Below the pieces are notes generated by a model. The model did not search any database, was not told the DNA's origin, and worked only from the letters and a program-made list of their open reading frames with translations. A program made the translations under genes and the position numbers. A stretch of 64,000 nucleotides of DNA from Nymphaea colorata (Eukaryota; Streptophyta; Magnoliopsida; Nymphaeales; Nymphaeaceae): assembly GCF_008831285.2 (NCBI RefSeq), contig NC_045140.1, positions 21,388,370 through 21,452,369 on the forward strand, given 5' to 3'. Numbering within the stretch: the stretch's first letter is position 1; the number at the start of each line of letters is the position of its first letter. Positions 25,601 to 39,474 of this stretch are shown piece by piece.

Positions 25601-26314
25601 GAAGCCTCTACCCGCTTGGCTCGGCAAGCCCCGGCTAAGCCCACTCCCAATGGATAATGGGATAATCATTATATATTCTCTTAGTCCCAGTCAAAAGAAA
25701 TGCTAGGATGAAATGACGGGCGTTTCTTAATTCTTAACCAGGTATCAGATTTATTTAGTTGAACAGTTAGGGGTTCAGGCAGTCGTGAAGGGTAGCTGCA
25801 ATTCGAGACTATGGTGACACTTTTACGTTTAGCTAGGCAACATCTACATGTTTCACAATGCAGGGTAGAAGAAGCAGGTAATAGCTCTCTTATTTTCAAT
25901 GACCTCCAAACTTGTTACTTACAACATACAATAGCCGTCACCAAAACTAATAGAACACAGATATGTGGATTAGGACTGAGAGATGTTACTGTACACTAGG
26001 GAACAAACTAGACTCACAAAAAACTGCCAATCCTCCATAGCCTTACCGTCTGCAGTGGCTGATCTTGCACTTTTTCAGCATAAGTAAAAAATAGATGCAA
26101 GTCACACATCCACATGCCTTTCAAAGATGGTAGCATCAGGCTCCAAGTCAGGGCCTGTATCAGCTAACTGTAACTTCCGTTCTGTTTTTCAGATCTGTGG
26201 AATTTAGATTTCTTCAGTTGTCAAACCATCCTCACACATTGTCAATTCTCATTATTCTTGCCCTCCGTGATTCTCTCCACAACAAAATTGCAGTAAGGTC
26301 AAGATTATATGGTG
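22621..26314. other. Intergenic space between SKS and MAPKKK genes
   Basis: Mostly AT-rich, with T-runs (23675-23691, about 23841-23852) and no recognised gene or RNA. The one frame that looks less random is listed separately at 25200-25438. The end of this stretch includes the presumed 3' UTR of the MAPKKK gene. Confidence 0.45.
25200..25438 (-). CDS. Unassigned open frame, possible exon or gene fragment
   Basis: A minus-strand frame of about 79 codons ends in TAG at 25200. It reads HRFGVVRLGDGHHKPGEEV, then LLRCLEMIINEDQHQ, LLILTNDGIWGGELTSFI and ends RSISVIKR. It has balanced composition and no low complexity, unlike most chance frames here. There is no upstream ATG in frame. A possible acceptor, GGGCAG, lies just before it, as for a terminal exon. 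I do not recognise a family. It is outside the MAPKKK model, which has its own stop at 26315. It may be a relic exon, a retro-fragment or chance. Confidence 0.2.
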
Positions 26315-29300
26315 TCATCCAATTGTTGGGGGAGACAAAATAGAAACATTCTCAAAGGTATGCTGAGGAGAACGACATGGAGTTGATTGGCTGCCGGAAT
26401 GTGCAACATGACCAAGGTTACGCTCACTGAGAAATCATAATTAGGGTTGAGAAAAGTTATAGCACAGGGAAATTGATTTTTGCAAGTTGAACTGCATAAA
26501 CCATCACCTTTGTGATGTCTGCTGTTTTTGCCCCCTACATTCTCGGAAATGTTGCTTTGTTGTTAGTAGCTCGATTGGCTCTATCCCTTGATTTACTTGC
26601 AATATCCTGTAATGTTGGGTGATGAATATACTTTAGGGATACATGTAAGTAGTGGAAGCAACATAAAAAGCAAAGAACTTACCAGCTTTGTGTTGTCTAA
26701 AACCGTCTGATGATAACTGGAAATTTGCTGATGAAGTGGGTTTTCTAAAAATGGATGCTCAAGCAACTCCATTGCTGTTGCCCTTTCCTCTGGGTTAATT
26801 TGCAGGCAACAACGAAGAAAATCCTTGCCTTTGGAACTCAGAGTTTCAGGAATAGGTGGGACTTTACTTTTCATGACATTGAACATTGCTGCTGCCTGCA
26901 CAGGATACAAGATAACAGTTACAAATGAAATAAAAGTACAAGCAGAAACACAGACTGAAGAAACTTTTGTTACGGAAGCTTATATCCTTTTAGCACACAC
27001 TGCAGAAGAAAGTTTTATTACTGAACCTTGTATTCTTTAGGAACCTTAAATCTTCTAACGCTGTTCAATCTTCTGACGATGCTTTTTCTTGATTATCACA
27101 GATGAAATGAAGATAAACACATAAAGATGTGTATCCACCAGAAAAGAAACTTATTAAAATGGAAAACTGTGTGCATTGTGAGCTAACTTTAGTTTCCACG
27201 GCAATCTTATCACAATTATGCAGGATAGGGTAGATCACTAGGAATGTGGTTTATTGGTGATAAGTGATGCTCCCCGTTATATAAAAATTTTAAAGACTGC
27301 AATATGAGACTTATGTCCTACCATGCTCCACAATGTCGAAAAAAGTTAAAAAGGAAAACAAGTGCAAGTACCAACATAAGCACGTCAAGATTAAAGGAGA
27401 AAGATATAAATAAATACATCCTAAAAGAAAGGGTACAATAAACGCATCAGAGAAAGTTTAGCATGGTCATAATTGGTAAACGACCAACATTTTAAACAAA
27501 CCAGGACAAGGAAGGTATGACAAAGGCTTGAATGGTGTAAAGTAGTTAGGAAAGAAAACGAACAAATAAGATTGTAACATTTGACAGGTTCAGCTGTTCA
27601 GCACTACATAGAAACAGAAATGATATAAAGGAAGAATCCAACTATTGTTAATTATCAACTTTATGAACATAATACTCGTATTCTGATACAAGTAACACAA
27701 AGGAAACAACCAAAACTGCAGACAGAACAAAGCTAGTTTCATTAAAAAGTTCGACGACAATTAGTCCACAGCCTCAGCTACTGGCCTCTCCAAAGAGATG
27801 ACAGCTGAAAGAATGTGATTGTGGCAAAAAGCACAACTAATAAGAATCTTCATGTGCACTATGGTTGATACAAAAGTTTTTCTCATAATGAATCACTGCA
27901 TAATCATGTAACAATTAATATCACCCATAATTTTATTCAGAAGAATGATAATGCAGTGAAATTCATATACACACGTATTTTTGCATGAGATTACCCCCGG
28001 TAAATCACCCCATGGGGGTTTCCCTGTGATCATCTCAATGATAGTACAACCCAAACTCCAAATATCAACGGCAAGGTGCTGCCCAGTTTCTTTCTGCAGT
28101 AACTGGAAAAGAAGGAAACCCTGTTGGCAGAGGATGATCCAAAACCAAGGAACCAAACTAAACTCATGACAGATTGTGAAAAACTTTACCTCTGGTGCCA
28201 TCCAATATGGAGATCCCTTCAAAGACAGTGGTGTAGGCTGCCCGCTCAACTGGGACAAAAAGGAATGCAATTTAGAGGAACTATAATATAACGTGAGGAT
28301 TACACTTGTAATACTCTTCTTAGTCAAGTCCTAGAGGATGACATCAGTACCAACATCAAGCAGCTAAACTAACATGCCATAATATAAGTAGAGTAAAATA
28401 GTCCACCCATAGTAGGGTGGCAACATGCCTACATTCAAAATTTCTGAAACAAAATAAGGGTAGTCTATGGTTTACACTGATCATGACGTAACAAGTTAGT
28501 ATTCTATCTTGACTGCTTCAATTACGTATATAAAACTTTTGTGACATCAATATAGGATATGTTGTTAAATGCTTGGCAAATCATTTAGGATTGCTATGGC
28601 AGGGACTGAATTGGCAAGGCTCAGTTTTTGGATCAGATGTCTCACCAACAACTCGAACTTGACTCAGCATTAAGGCAAAGAAAGTCTGGAACATTATGAA
28701 CGCCAACCAATTTTGGGTTAGATGTCCAATAGTACAGTGTTTCTTGAGATAAATATAAGGTCTCCAGTCCTCTATATGCATACCACCTAACCATTTTTCG
28801 TTCAATATTAAAAAATATGTCCTTCTTGGTGATTACTCCCCCTGGCTTGATTCCAGTTTTACTGATTTTTCATTCAAATAGCAATATTGTTAGGTTACAT
28901 ATAGTCATGCCTGCATCAAACTGAAAACAGTTGACTTATATTCCTATATATGCATATTTGACTGATTTTTGAACTGTCATGAAATGTTAGCGGTTAGCAC
29001 AATTGACGATTATGAAATGCAAAGAAGAAAGAAAAAAGAGGTAGCTTTAATGATATTAGGCCTCAGTTCACTTAGCCAATCACATGTTCCTGTCCATAAT
29101 GGGAAGGTTGAGCAAGCACAACGACAATCAAATTCTTGCATCAGAAGTTTTCAAGTTCATCAATAATGTTGTAGCATAAAGCCAAATTTTCTGTTCACTA
29201 GCAGTTTTGTTTGTGAAGCCTCAGACTCCAAGTAGATTATTAGCACTAATATCCGAACTCAATATTGCGACAGTGTCACAGTGCCATTCACTGGCATGCC

Positions 29301-32300
29301 TTGTGGCTATGATCTGTTTAGCAGGTAATGCTAAAGAATCAATATCGTGAAGAAAACCACACCACACAGATCCTAGATAAATAAAATTACCAAGATTGAT
29401 GAAGCTTATCCCCATATTACAAAAATAAGGAATCCTAAACACAGAGTGCAGCCTTAGATGTAATATGGGAATAACATGAAAATTGAAACCAGTACAAACA
29501 TGCATAAGCTGGCCCAACTTATTCAAAATTTTCCAACTACAAATACTAAGAGTACTAAGTCAAAGGATGTACATATTTTGCCATCCCAAAATCTGCAAGC
29601 TTAACAACACCACGATCGTTAACCAATAGGTTCGCACCCTTGATATCCCTACAGAGAAACAATAAGACAGTAAAATCCGTCTTAGATGTCTTCAAGATTG
29701 AGAAATCCTCGTGCATATATATATACACATCTGAAGTCACCTGTGTACGACATCTTTGCTGTGCAAGTATGCCAAGCCCAAAAGTATGTGACGAGTGAAG
29801 TTGCGAACGACAGCTTCAGGAAGAGACCCACCAGACTCTTGAATAAATTTTGTGATTGAACCAGGATGCACAAACTCTAAATATATGTAGAAGTGGTCCT
29901 CAACCTGAACAAGAAAAATGATAAACTCTTACTCATTCCTTAACAGAGAATTAGACAGGATAAGTCTAGAAGGTACACAAGTCAATCGCATATGCAACTC
30001 ACCACTTCACTTCCATAATACTGCACAATGTTATGATGTTTAAGTTGGCTAAGAGTTTCTATTTCCTGCAAAAATCACCCACCAACAATCAGATAAAACA
30101 GAAATTATTTTCCTAGAAAAAGATGCAGGATGAGGACAAAAGATGCTGGATCATTAAAAGTTCATGCATTTGAAAACAGGTGAACCTTAGACTTTGAACA
30201 CACAAAAAAAATTGTAAAGCATTGCAAGGTTCACTGATTTGGACGGGGATTAAGTGCAAACCCACTCAAACTATGTTTGTTGGTCCCTTTTCCCCTATAA
30301 AGCGTTGTTAGACTAAAGCTCCAACAAAAGGGTACCAAACAAAAGTAAGGCATGAAGGTGAAAAGAAAATACCGGTTCTTCATTATTCAGAAAACAGTAG
30401 GTGAATCAGACCAAATGAAGTCACAAAATGGCAACTGAATAAAAAGTCAATCAAGAAGGTGAAAACAAAATGCCATTTCTTCATTAAGAAAACAGTAGAT
30501 GAATCAGATAGGATCATGTTATTGACAAAAGTAAAATCTTTAATGAACACAACCAGTGGGAAGAAACAGTAGAGGTGAAGCCGATAACCTAAGAATATGA
30601 TTCCATAAATGCTTAAAAAAATTGTATCAGAATTTACCATTCACACAATCTCCCTCCAGTTTTAAGCTAAAATATTTGTTAAGAAAAACTAAGATGATGA
30701 TAAAGCATCAAATACAAGCACCAATCAGTCACAACCTTTTCCAAATGTTTTATGCTATCAGCAGAACTGGGATCATCTGGAGCTAGACAGACTTCTTTCA
30801 TTGCACAAGTTGCACCAGTCTCACTGCGAAACAAAAAAAGCATGTTTGATAACTAAGGGAACAAAGCGAAGGAATGTGCGTATAAAGAGCCTACCTGTTA
30901 ATAGCACGATAAACTCTCCCATATGTACCACACCCAATGATAGATTTCTTTTGCCAGGCTGTCCTTGTTGATGAATTTGGAGTTGCAGCTGGTTGTGGAG
31001 AAGAAGATGATGGCCTAGAAGATGCAGGTGGTTGTGGAGAAGAGGATGATGGCCTAGAGGATGATTGTGGAGAAGAAGATGATGGCCTACAAGATGCAGG
31101 TGGTTGTGGAGAAGAAGATGATGACTTAGAAGATGCAACTACTTGCAGAGAAGAAGAAGACCTAGAAGCTGCAGCTGGTGGAGGAAGTGGTAGCGGGTGG
31201 ACATTGCTAACCTCAGGCACAACAGGGGAGCTCTCCTGAGACATTTTTGAGCTCGTTGCAGAAGTTAGTCCATTTTGAGATATGGAGACAGTTATTTTCC
31301 TTCCAGGGCTATGATGGAAAGAGTGGCCTGGAACGGGTAAAACTGTTCCCCCTATACCTTGAGGAGGAAGGCTATTAGATAGATCGTGAAATAGAAAGGG
31401 ATTCTCCCTAGGATGGTAAGCGTGCAATTCTTCACCATATCCCGAAGAAGACAGAAAACGGTCTCCAGTACTTAATCTGCGAGGACTTTGGTTGGGGCTC
31501 GACAAGCCACTAGAAGGAGCACTTTTTGCAATGACATCTGGCGTGTCGATATGATGCACCTTGTAAGTGGAGTGTTGAACATCGACCTCCTTAGTGTGCT
31601 CCAGAGGATATCCATAAGATCGCGCATAAACATGAAATGTTCTCTTCTGAATTGTCGCCAAACCAAGTGAACTGTGAAAGAGATTATCCAATCAGCACTT
31701 TGTTTTTTATTAAACTATTGAGAACTTCAATACTCACTCTGATTCAAAGCGTATTATTTTCTCCAAAAGAATGGAATGAGATTGCAGATTAAAGATCTAG
31801 AATTGTTCAGCGAGAGCAGACACGATATCAGACATCCACGAAATAAACTTTTCCAGCAAACGAAAACAGAAATGCAAAGTATAATTCCAAGCTGGGCCTC
31901 TTTAAAACTAGACCAGAAAATGACCTCATTGTTTATGAGATGGTGCATTATTAAACGGTCGGGAATGGGAGTTCTACGATTTGTTGGCACCAGCACAGCA
32001 GTTTGCAATAATAGCAAAAGCAGGAAAAAAGGAAAAGAGTAGAATGAAAGTTTAAGGGTCAAAAGAATATTTCAGAAAAGAAGAACGACAAGGAAAACTG
32101 AGCTACAGGAAGAATGGTGTTTTGGTCCTTCCATCGGAAAACTATATCCATAAACCAAAAGATCAAATCTGATGATAAATCATCCTATAATAGTCTCCAA
32201 GTCGACCATGTTTTGTAAGACTGACACGAAGGTTCACCAAAGAGGAGACCCCAACCGCCAGACTATTAACACCAAAATATCCATGCTTGTTCGTAGATCT

Positions 32301-33031
32301 GACAAACTTCATATGTATTCGAGAACCTATCAATCGCTAAGCACACAAAATTATCGAAGCGGTATGGCTTTATTGCAATCCATCTCAATTCCGTGACCCA
32401 GTGAACCATCTCGTCACTCCCCTTAAATGTATTTCCCAAAGTAGAACAACCAAAAGATGTTTGCAATGTGAAGATAAACAGAAAAAGGAAACCAAGAAAC
32501 CAGGAGTTGCAAACGAAGAATAGTCTGACTACAGAAACCACGATGAAAACATAGGGACTGATTAATTAAACGTGGTGAAAGAAATCACCTGCCGTTTTCG
32601 TAATTGCAGTCAGACGCGGAAGTACGGTGATGGGTTCTTTCTGATTGGCCAGGAGAAGGCAAACGCCAGCAACTTGAATTGGATGGCCAGGTACTACTGG
32701 AGTCCGCACGTGAGTATCCAAATGACTCCGGTGACGGCAGCGCTGTATCCGGATAAGACATCTCAACCACGGTCGACGTCTGGGAACCGGAAGCCGGTGA
32801 GGGAAGACCGGCTTCCGCGTCAGTGAGGTATCTGAGTTTCCGCTGCCTGGTTAGCCTTTTGCGGGGCTGGTTCTGTCCCCAGCCGTTTTTGAAGCTTCCA
32901 CCGTCCTTGGGGCTCCATGTTCGACTGGGTGAGAAGGGAGAAGAAGCAGAAGAAGCGGAAGAAGTTGGTGACTGTATAGAATTTGAAGAAGAAGAACGAC
33001 TCTTTCCGCTGGCTTTCCACCAACTCATCAT
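26315..33031 (-). CDS. MEKK-type MAP kinase kinase kinase (MAPKKK3/5-YODA group)
   Basis: Eleven exons close in frame: 32589-33031, 30895-31671, 30736-30823, 30003-30065, 29741-29904, 29573-29648, 28190-28249, 27995-28102, 26683-26895, 26539-26606 and 26315-26426. They give 723 aa. The N-terminus [14 protein letters not shown] and the block RKLRYLTD recall this clade. Residues 1-387 are Ser/Pro-rich and disordered, with an expanded S/P/Q repeat. The kinase domain is at about 388-643: glycine loop GCGTYGRV (394-401), catalytic AMKE (K416), HRDIKGAN (511-518), DFG (531-533), GSPYWMAPE (549-557), [14 protein letters not shown], and HPFLENP at its end. All catalytic residues are present, so it should be active. 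The family phosphorylates MAP kinase kinases in immunity and in stomatal, embryo and stress signalling. The last two small exons rest on a shared phase (AT/T) and a GTAGGG donor, and are the least certain part. Confidence 0.93.
30991..31140 (-). repeat. In-frame minisatellite in MAPKKK exon 2
   Basis: Four tandem units of 39, 36, 36 and 39 bases encode variants of the peptide [13 protein letters not shown]. All lengths are multiples of three, so the frame is kept. It lies in the disordered N-terminal half just before the kinase domain, a site where repeat number could vary without touching catalysis. Confidence 0.9.
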
Positions 33032-36000
33032 GCGAGATCGACGATCATAGCTTTAGAGGGACAAGCTCGAACCTCTTTCTCTCTCTCTGAACTTTGCTTC
33101 ACCTACCCCTCCAAATCTCTTCGCTCGACCAAGAAATACCAACCGTTGCTGCGCCTCTCTCGTGGAGCCGTGTGATGGAAGTGAGAGCAGAGAGGAAGGA
33201 GAAGAGGGCAAGAGGAAGAATACTCTTGAAGAATACTCTTTACATCCAATTAAAAAAGGCGAATTGATGGTCAAACGGCTTTACCATGAAACGCCCCTCT
33301 ACTCTTCCCTCCCCTACCCAAGTCAATGCCCCTCGTTTTACACCCGTGGCTGTTCAACCAAACTCTTTTATATTTCTCCCATTTCCCCACACTATTACGC
33401 TTGGTCAATGCAGCAGAAGCTTCCCTGTTTTGCATCCCCTTGAAGAAGCTTCCCCATCATTTCTCACCACACTACCGCTGCTTCCTCCCCTTAGTCCACT
33501 AGAGACGCTTCTCCCACTTGACCTCCCACTGGAATTTCCAGTACCGTAGAAACAGTCGCTGCGAGGAAAAGTTTGCATGCCTTCTACGTACCTCCCAGTC
33601 TTCCACAACTGCTACAAATTGGGCATCTCCATTTTGGCAGATTTTGAATTCGCTGGTGCTTTTTATAGATTAAATTCAATTGATTTAAAACTCTACTAGC
33701 AGCTTCTTGGTATCATCTCTCTCGTCTTCTGGTTGGAGTTTGTCAATGTAAAAAAAACCCCACGGTGACAACAAATTCTTAGTTGGTGTATCATTCATCA
33801 TATTCTATTATAACCCGCTTTATGATCAAGTCATCTCGAGTAACAACAGGTTATTCTATTACAACCCGCTCTTAACCAGGACAGATTAAGAGCGGTAGAA
33901 ATTTGATTTGCATCTCCATCACTGTTGCTTCTGTACTATAGGAGCAGTAAGAGCAGAAAAGAATGGTGAAAGTGGCAAACTTTTTCGAAGCATTCTTCCG
34001 TTTCAACTTTGAAACTACCAAATGTTTGGTTACCTCAATTTACATTTTGTTTGCTCCCATTTGCTTTATTTCTTTCACTGTTGGAAAGGTGCTGAACTTT
34101 TCATTTTCTTGTCAGCATCTATCATGACAGTCCCTAGGCCATAGGCCATAAATGTGGCCTCCCAATTATAGAAAACGAGAAAGGGGAAGAAACCAGAGAC
34201 ACCTCCTAACTTTTGGAGGATTGCATAAAGCTGATAGAATTAATGTCGAAAAGGTAGTCATAGAACAACAACACTTGAAAAAAGCGGGATAGAGGCAAGG
34301 AATGGACAGGGAAAGTTCATGATTATGCAAGCACTGGAAAGAAAAAAACATAGATGAAAGTACTTCGCTTTTCGAAATAAATGTTTGTTGGAGCGAGAGA
34401 CATGTCTGCCTCTTCTGTGTGTCAAAGTTTAGGACCGTCAACTTACGACAAAGGCCCATCTTGTTCGTGCTACGGCGTTCGACTACACCTTAAATTCACA
34501 GTTTCAACAAAGCGCAGACTTGATGCGAGTTTTAGAAGTTTATGGTGTGATTGTTGCATCTTTTGAGCACAGATTTCAAGGTTTTATTAGAAATCAACAC
34601 TCTGAATCCCTAGGATTTATGTTTCTGAGTAATTGAACACACAAAGAGACATGACAAGGAGAATAGGTGCCGTAAAAATAATCAGTATTTTGTTGGGGAG
34701 AGAGTATATGTTATTAATCTGGAAAAGAAATGAGATGCGAGGTAACAGGAAAATTTTTATGAAGAAAAGCATTTCTATTAACAGTTTATCACCTTGGACT
34801 TCAAGCCTAGAGTCAACTCAATCAAATCAAACACGATTAACTAGGTGCTGAGTATTTATATTCATGGCTAATCATTGAAGTAGAAAGAAAGTTATTCAAA
34901 GAAGGAGAAGAAGAAGAAGAAGAGAACCCCTCCATTTAACGATTCGAGACTGATGATTTTCATGATTAAGAATGAATTTGACATGTGGTTCCATTTTTAT
35001 GAAGATATCCCAAGAAAAGTGGCGTGTTGCCGTCTTGGTTTGAACTGTCACTTGTCTCGTGGGGTCTTTCATGCAGAATAATAAGAGCGTCCATGGATTG
35101 GACTTGGGAGGTCTACAGTTCAATATGACTCATTCAAAACCAGTTTCTATAGCTACGCAGATTTCAACCCACCTGGTAGCCAGCGTTAACCTGACGTTTC
35201 AAAAGGATTATAAACGTTTTTTGCGACATTTATTTTGTTTTTCAAAAAAACAACTCATTTATAAATATTAACAATTACTAAAACCCAACCTACCAATTAG
35301 TTTTTATATGAGTTTTGGAATAAGCCGATGTTGCCCAACATCTTTACTTTATTTTCTTTTCTTTTCGGGGGATTTAGTGGTTTGAAATTCTGACCAAGAA
35401 AATTTTGATTCTAAAACTAAATTAGATCTCACCTCAAACAGTAATTGGAATGAAAATTCAAGTTTCTACTTTCCTTTGTTGTGTTTGATAGTATGAAATT
35501 TTGATTTCAAATTTAAAAATGAGACTAACACTTTTAAAATTCCATTGGTTCCCAGCGAATTTAACGCCCACTTTGTTTTCAACCAGGATCATGAAGAGGA
35601 GAGATTAAGGGTTCTGGCAAAAAGGAGACTGGGATCTCGAATTTCGGCCCTCGAATTTGATTTATTTACAGCTCAACCCACGTGCAGTGTAAGGCTAGTC
35701 CTGGTCTAGCACGAGAGTCGAGACCCGTCGTTGAATCAATCAACAAACGGTTCATTCTTTTCTTTCACTCTGACTTACCTGACGATCTGACCAAGTCAAT
35801 CTCCCGCCACTAATTGCTGTTAAGTCACAACTCAAGAATAACTTTCCAATGAAAAAAGTCATTTTATATTTTGCAACCCTAGAAAAAAAAAAGTATGACC
35901 TGGATTTGGATGGTGAGGATGAGCACCGGGTAGTGGTTGGTGATTTAGAATAAAATGACGTCGTATTAAAAATATAAGTTGGGAACATTATTTTTTTTGT

Positions 36001-37024
36001 TTTTGTTTACTGTGGAGGAAGAGCCTTTTTCTTACTGTCGATGACAAGCAAACGCGTTGCTTGGAGTTGATGATGAAAGTTTACGTAGTAAACAGTAATA
36101 AAAGTTGAGTTGGTACGTAATAAAGTTGGCAAAAATAATCGATGAACTCTCTGTCCGCATACGGGGCTGCCGAATCCTGGTTTCATATCGTCATGTAACT
36201 TCGTGTTTGATAGCATCAAATACCTCATCGATTATCGATAGCATCGTCATTGCAGCCTTATAAAACAAAACAAAGAAAGAGAAAAGATTCCACCGACCGT
36301 TTCTTTATACAATTGATGCCAACTTGCGCAGGAAGAAAAAATTTCAACCAAAACGTACAAGAAAACTGTTTACATGAGAGACTTTTTTGTTCAATAAAAG
36401 TACCCAGAGACTATTACTCCGCCCTGAGGACGTATGCTTGTTTTTAGAGCTGATTTAGAATTATTGATCTACATTCATTAGGGTTCATGTGAGTTTTCTC
36501 ATGTGAAAGAAAAAAAAAAACAAAAAATAAGTTGATGTTAGGTCTAAACCTTGAATGCGGAATGGAGGGTAACACTCACAAGAATCAAACCCGAGGCCAG
36601 AGTAACATTCACAAGAATCAAAGCACCAGGTGCTTGTGCCAGCCGCATTTTGTAGACTCTTCATTAAGTGGAGGCTCTCTGCCATTAATCCATGGAGACC
36701 ATCCACCATTAATGCTCTGTAATCTTAAGAGGCCGTTTGACAATAGTATTAAAAAGTATGTTACTGTTCAATGCATCTACACCAATTTTGAAATAAACAC
36801 ATGGGACGGTAGCATCCTGTTAGGGTTGTAAATGTGCTGTCTTCAACAATAATTAGTTTCAACCAGTGTCACAAAAAATACATTTTTTTTGAAAAAAATG
36901 CGATAAATTAAATTACTGTTTAAAACTTTAAAAAAAAGTAGTTTTTTTAAGAAACTTTAAAAACATGTTTTAACGCATTTTTAACAGTTTTTTTTTTTTG
37001 CTTTTTTCACTTTCTTATGTTTAA

Positions 37025-37228
37025 ATGCCAAACAGTTTTTTATTTTTTGTTGTTTTATTTGTTGTAAATATACTTATCTTTTGATGTTTGTGTTATTAGT
37101 TTCACTTATTTTATTTTTTTCATATTTTTAGTTTTTTTTTTTAATTTTAAAAAAATTACCTTATTTTTCCGGTTTTTTTTTCAAACTCGTCGTATTATAC
37201 CCACGAAAAACCTCGCCATTTAAAACTT
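37025..37228. repeat. AT-rich dispersed repeat, copy A
   Basis: From ATGCCAAACAG through TTGATGTTTGTGTTATTAG, TTTCACTTATTTTATTTTTT and GTCGTATTATACCCACGAAA to GCCATTTAAAAC. The same phrases in the same order and spacing recur, diverged, at 50470-50665. Flanking T/A runs on both sides of each copy suggest the element extends about 150 bases further left. No coding capacity. Confidence 0.6.
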
Positions 37229-38779
37229 CGAAACATTATTTATGACCATGTTTCAACTAGCAATTGACATGTCTCAAGTTTACCTCACCAGTTGCATCAT
37301 CGGCCCAATCACAATTTGTTCCTAAAACCGACCTAATCAGATTTCAATTGAGCTCCATTCAATGGAGGAAAAGTTCTACTACAAATATTTGTTGCATTTG
37401 GACCGTGAAAAATACCAACCAGATCCAAATGATCTGCAAGCTGGAGAACCTTAATGAATATCAGTTTTTCGAGTAGGGGTCATTCTATTGACATAGATTT
37501 AATTTGAGGTCCGGATCTAAAATGCGAACTACCTAAAATATACTATTGTAACAAGAATTAAAGTTTTTTACCTCCAGATCTTAAACTTATGGTTTCCAAT
37601 TATGTGGTTTATTAAGAAGGGCCTCACGTTAAATTGGGTCTCAAATTAGAATAATGGAAGGGGCCCCTTAAAGATCTATTCTTTGAAAAAAAAGGGGTTC
37701 TTTCTTGAACAGGAAAAATGAGGGCCCATTTCTGCTGCATATTTCAAACCCTTTTGAAGATGATTGTGAAAGGCATAACTTCCTTTAACTGCGGCCTGTC
37801 CTTTTCCTTTTTAGTTTGAATTGGTCTTAGTTTATTACAAGTGAAGAATTAATAAGGCCATTAAATGAGGTTGTTGTAGAATTACAAATTGACTGTACGG
37901 ACGTATTAAGTTAGAATAATTTCCTTTCTTTCGTTGCAAGGGAACGAGGGAGGGTGATGTTCGAAAAGCTGACTTGTGGAGTATAGGGGCGGACTTCTGA
38001 ACTCTGTGTGACTGTTCAACAGAATAGCAACCATGAAAATCGAACTAGCGACATGTTGTTTACATGCCAAGAGACTAGACCAGGCATAATTTCCTTTCTT
38101 GGGCTTATTTTTCCTTATATATATATATTTTTTAAAATGACTGCTCTTTATCAATTTTCTAATAAAAGTTGCACTTTTAGAAAAAAAAAAACAAAAAAAA
38201 AAGTATGAAACAAAGGGCTGAATGAATTTTCGCTAAGTCGAAAAAATAGAAAACAATTAGTTGCATGTCTTGTTTCAACGATCCTCCATCGCTAGGTTAT
38301 ATTCTCATAGTTTTAAGCTAACTTTTCCCTTTTCTGGTTAACAAAAATGCAGAACAACCCTTCGTCAGTTTCCAAGATAAATATGTCCCTTTTAAGAAAA
38401 TTATAAAAGGTGGCTTATTTTTTTTTAAAAAAAAATTATAAGCAACGTGTAAGCCCAAAAACGGGCATCCCTATTTGATTTATGTCCACAAAAAAATATT
38501 TCTCAATAAACTTTTTAACAATCATTGGTCAAATTTGCAAAGATTTTCAAAGTTTGTAGGCATATCAATGCAGACTAAAACAAATTTGGCAGATGGGTCC
38601 AATGTCAGATCCGCACCAGCCTGGATTAAACTCTGGCAGATTGAGTTCAAAGTGAAAATGGCAATAGGCGAAAGCCCTTTCAATGGATCGGACATATCCA
38701 ACTACCAATATGATTTCAAGACCACCTAACCAGGCCTAGTAAAGAAAACTAGATTCTGTACTTACCAAAGAAATTCAGA

Positions 38780-38890
38780 TTCCATGTGCAGTTTCACAAC
38801 TGGATCTGAATACAACTCCGATATCCAATTCGGATATGATATACTCAGTATTGGATCTTACGCTAGGCAGGCAGATCCAGATTCGATTTC
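38780..38890. repeat. 'GGATCTGAAT' type repeat fragment
   Basis: It holds GGATCTGAATACAACTCCGA and CAATTCGGATATGATATACT, wording similar to the longer repeat at 50885-51240. Repeats built of GGAT/ATCC phrases are widespread in plant spacer DNA; the parent element is unknown to me. Confidence 0.3.
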
Positions 38891-39019
38891 ATTGTCCGAA
38901 CATTGGTAGATTCACACGAGACAAAATGTCCAAGTTAAGTCCATCCACCAACAAGATTTTCCATTTTTATGAACATCATTTTCTTGGTCTTGTTTCTACA
39001 TATTGCCTAATGCAGATGC

Positions 39020-39110
39020 TTCCAAGGCTCACCTAAGTAGGTCTCTCACTGCGTACTCACATTACCAGGACCCGGCGATTTCGGGTTCGAGTCACATGGT
39101 TGTGAATCCC
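39020..39110 (+). mobile_element. Possible tRNA-derived SINE fragment
   Basis: GGCTCACCTAAGTAGG at 39026-39041 resembles a Pol III A box. GGTTCGAGTC at 39084-39093 is a near-perfect B box, with a spacing like that inside tRNA genes and SINEs. No cloverleaf can be folded by eye and no tail was found, so this is tentative and not a tRNA gene. Confidence 0.3.
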
Positions 39111-39474
39111 CAACGTTTTTTGTGAAATTTCTCCGCTTGACAACTAGAATGCTTTAGCGGTGACCAGAAGCTGATCGTAGCTTCGATGATTGCGTTTCCA
39201 TTCATGCATCATGGGGCCAAGTCAATGCACTCTGAATGTAAGGTAAGAAATCCAGTCAAGTCAAGCTCATGAGATTGCCTGGACTCACTAACCCAGGAGG
39301 CAATCGAAGACAAAGGGAGCACGCTATAGGGCCCATTTCTTGTTCATGAGTCTTCACCTCTACCATTTTCACCTGCCATTCTCCTGTGCTGAAATTCCTC
39401 ATGTGTAGGAGACTCAAATGCAATCTATTCATTGTTGGGTCTTTCAGGATATGACGTCTTCAAGCGCTCCTTTT

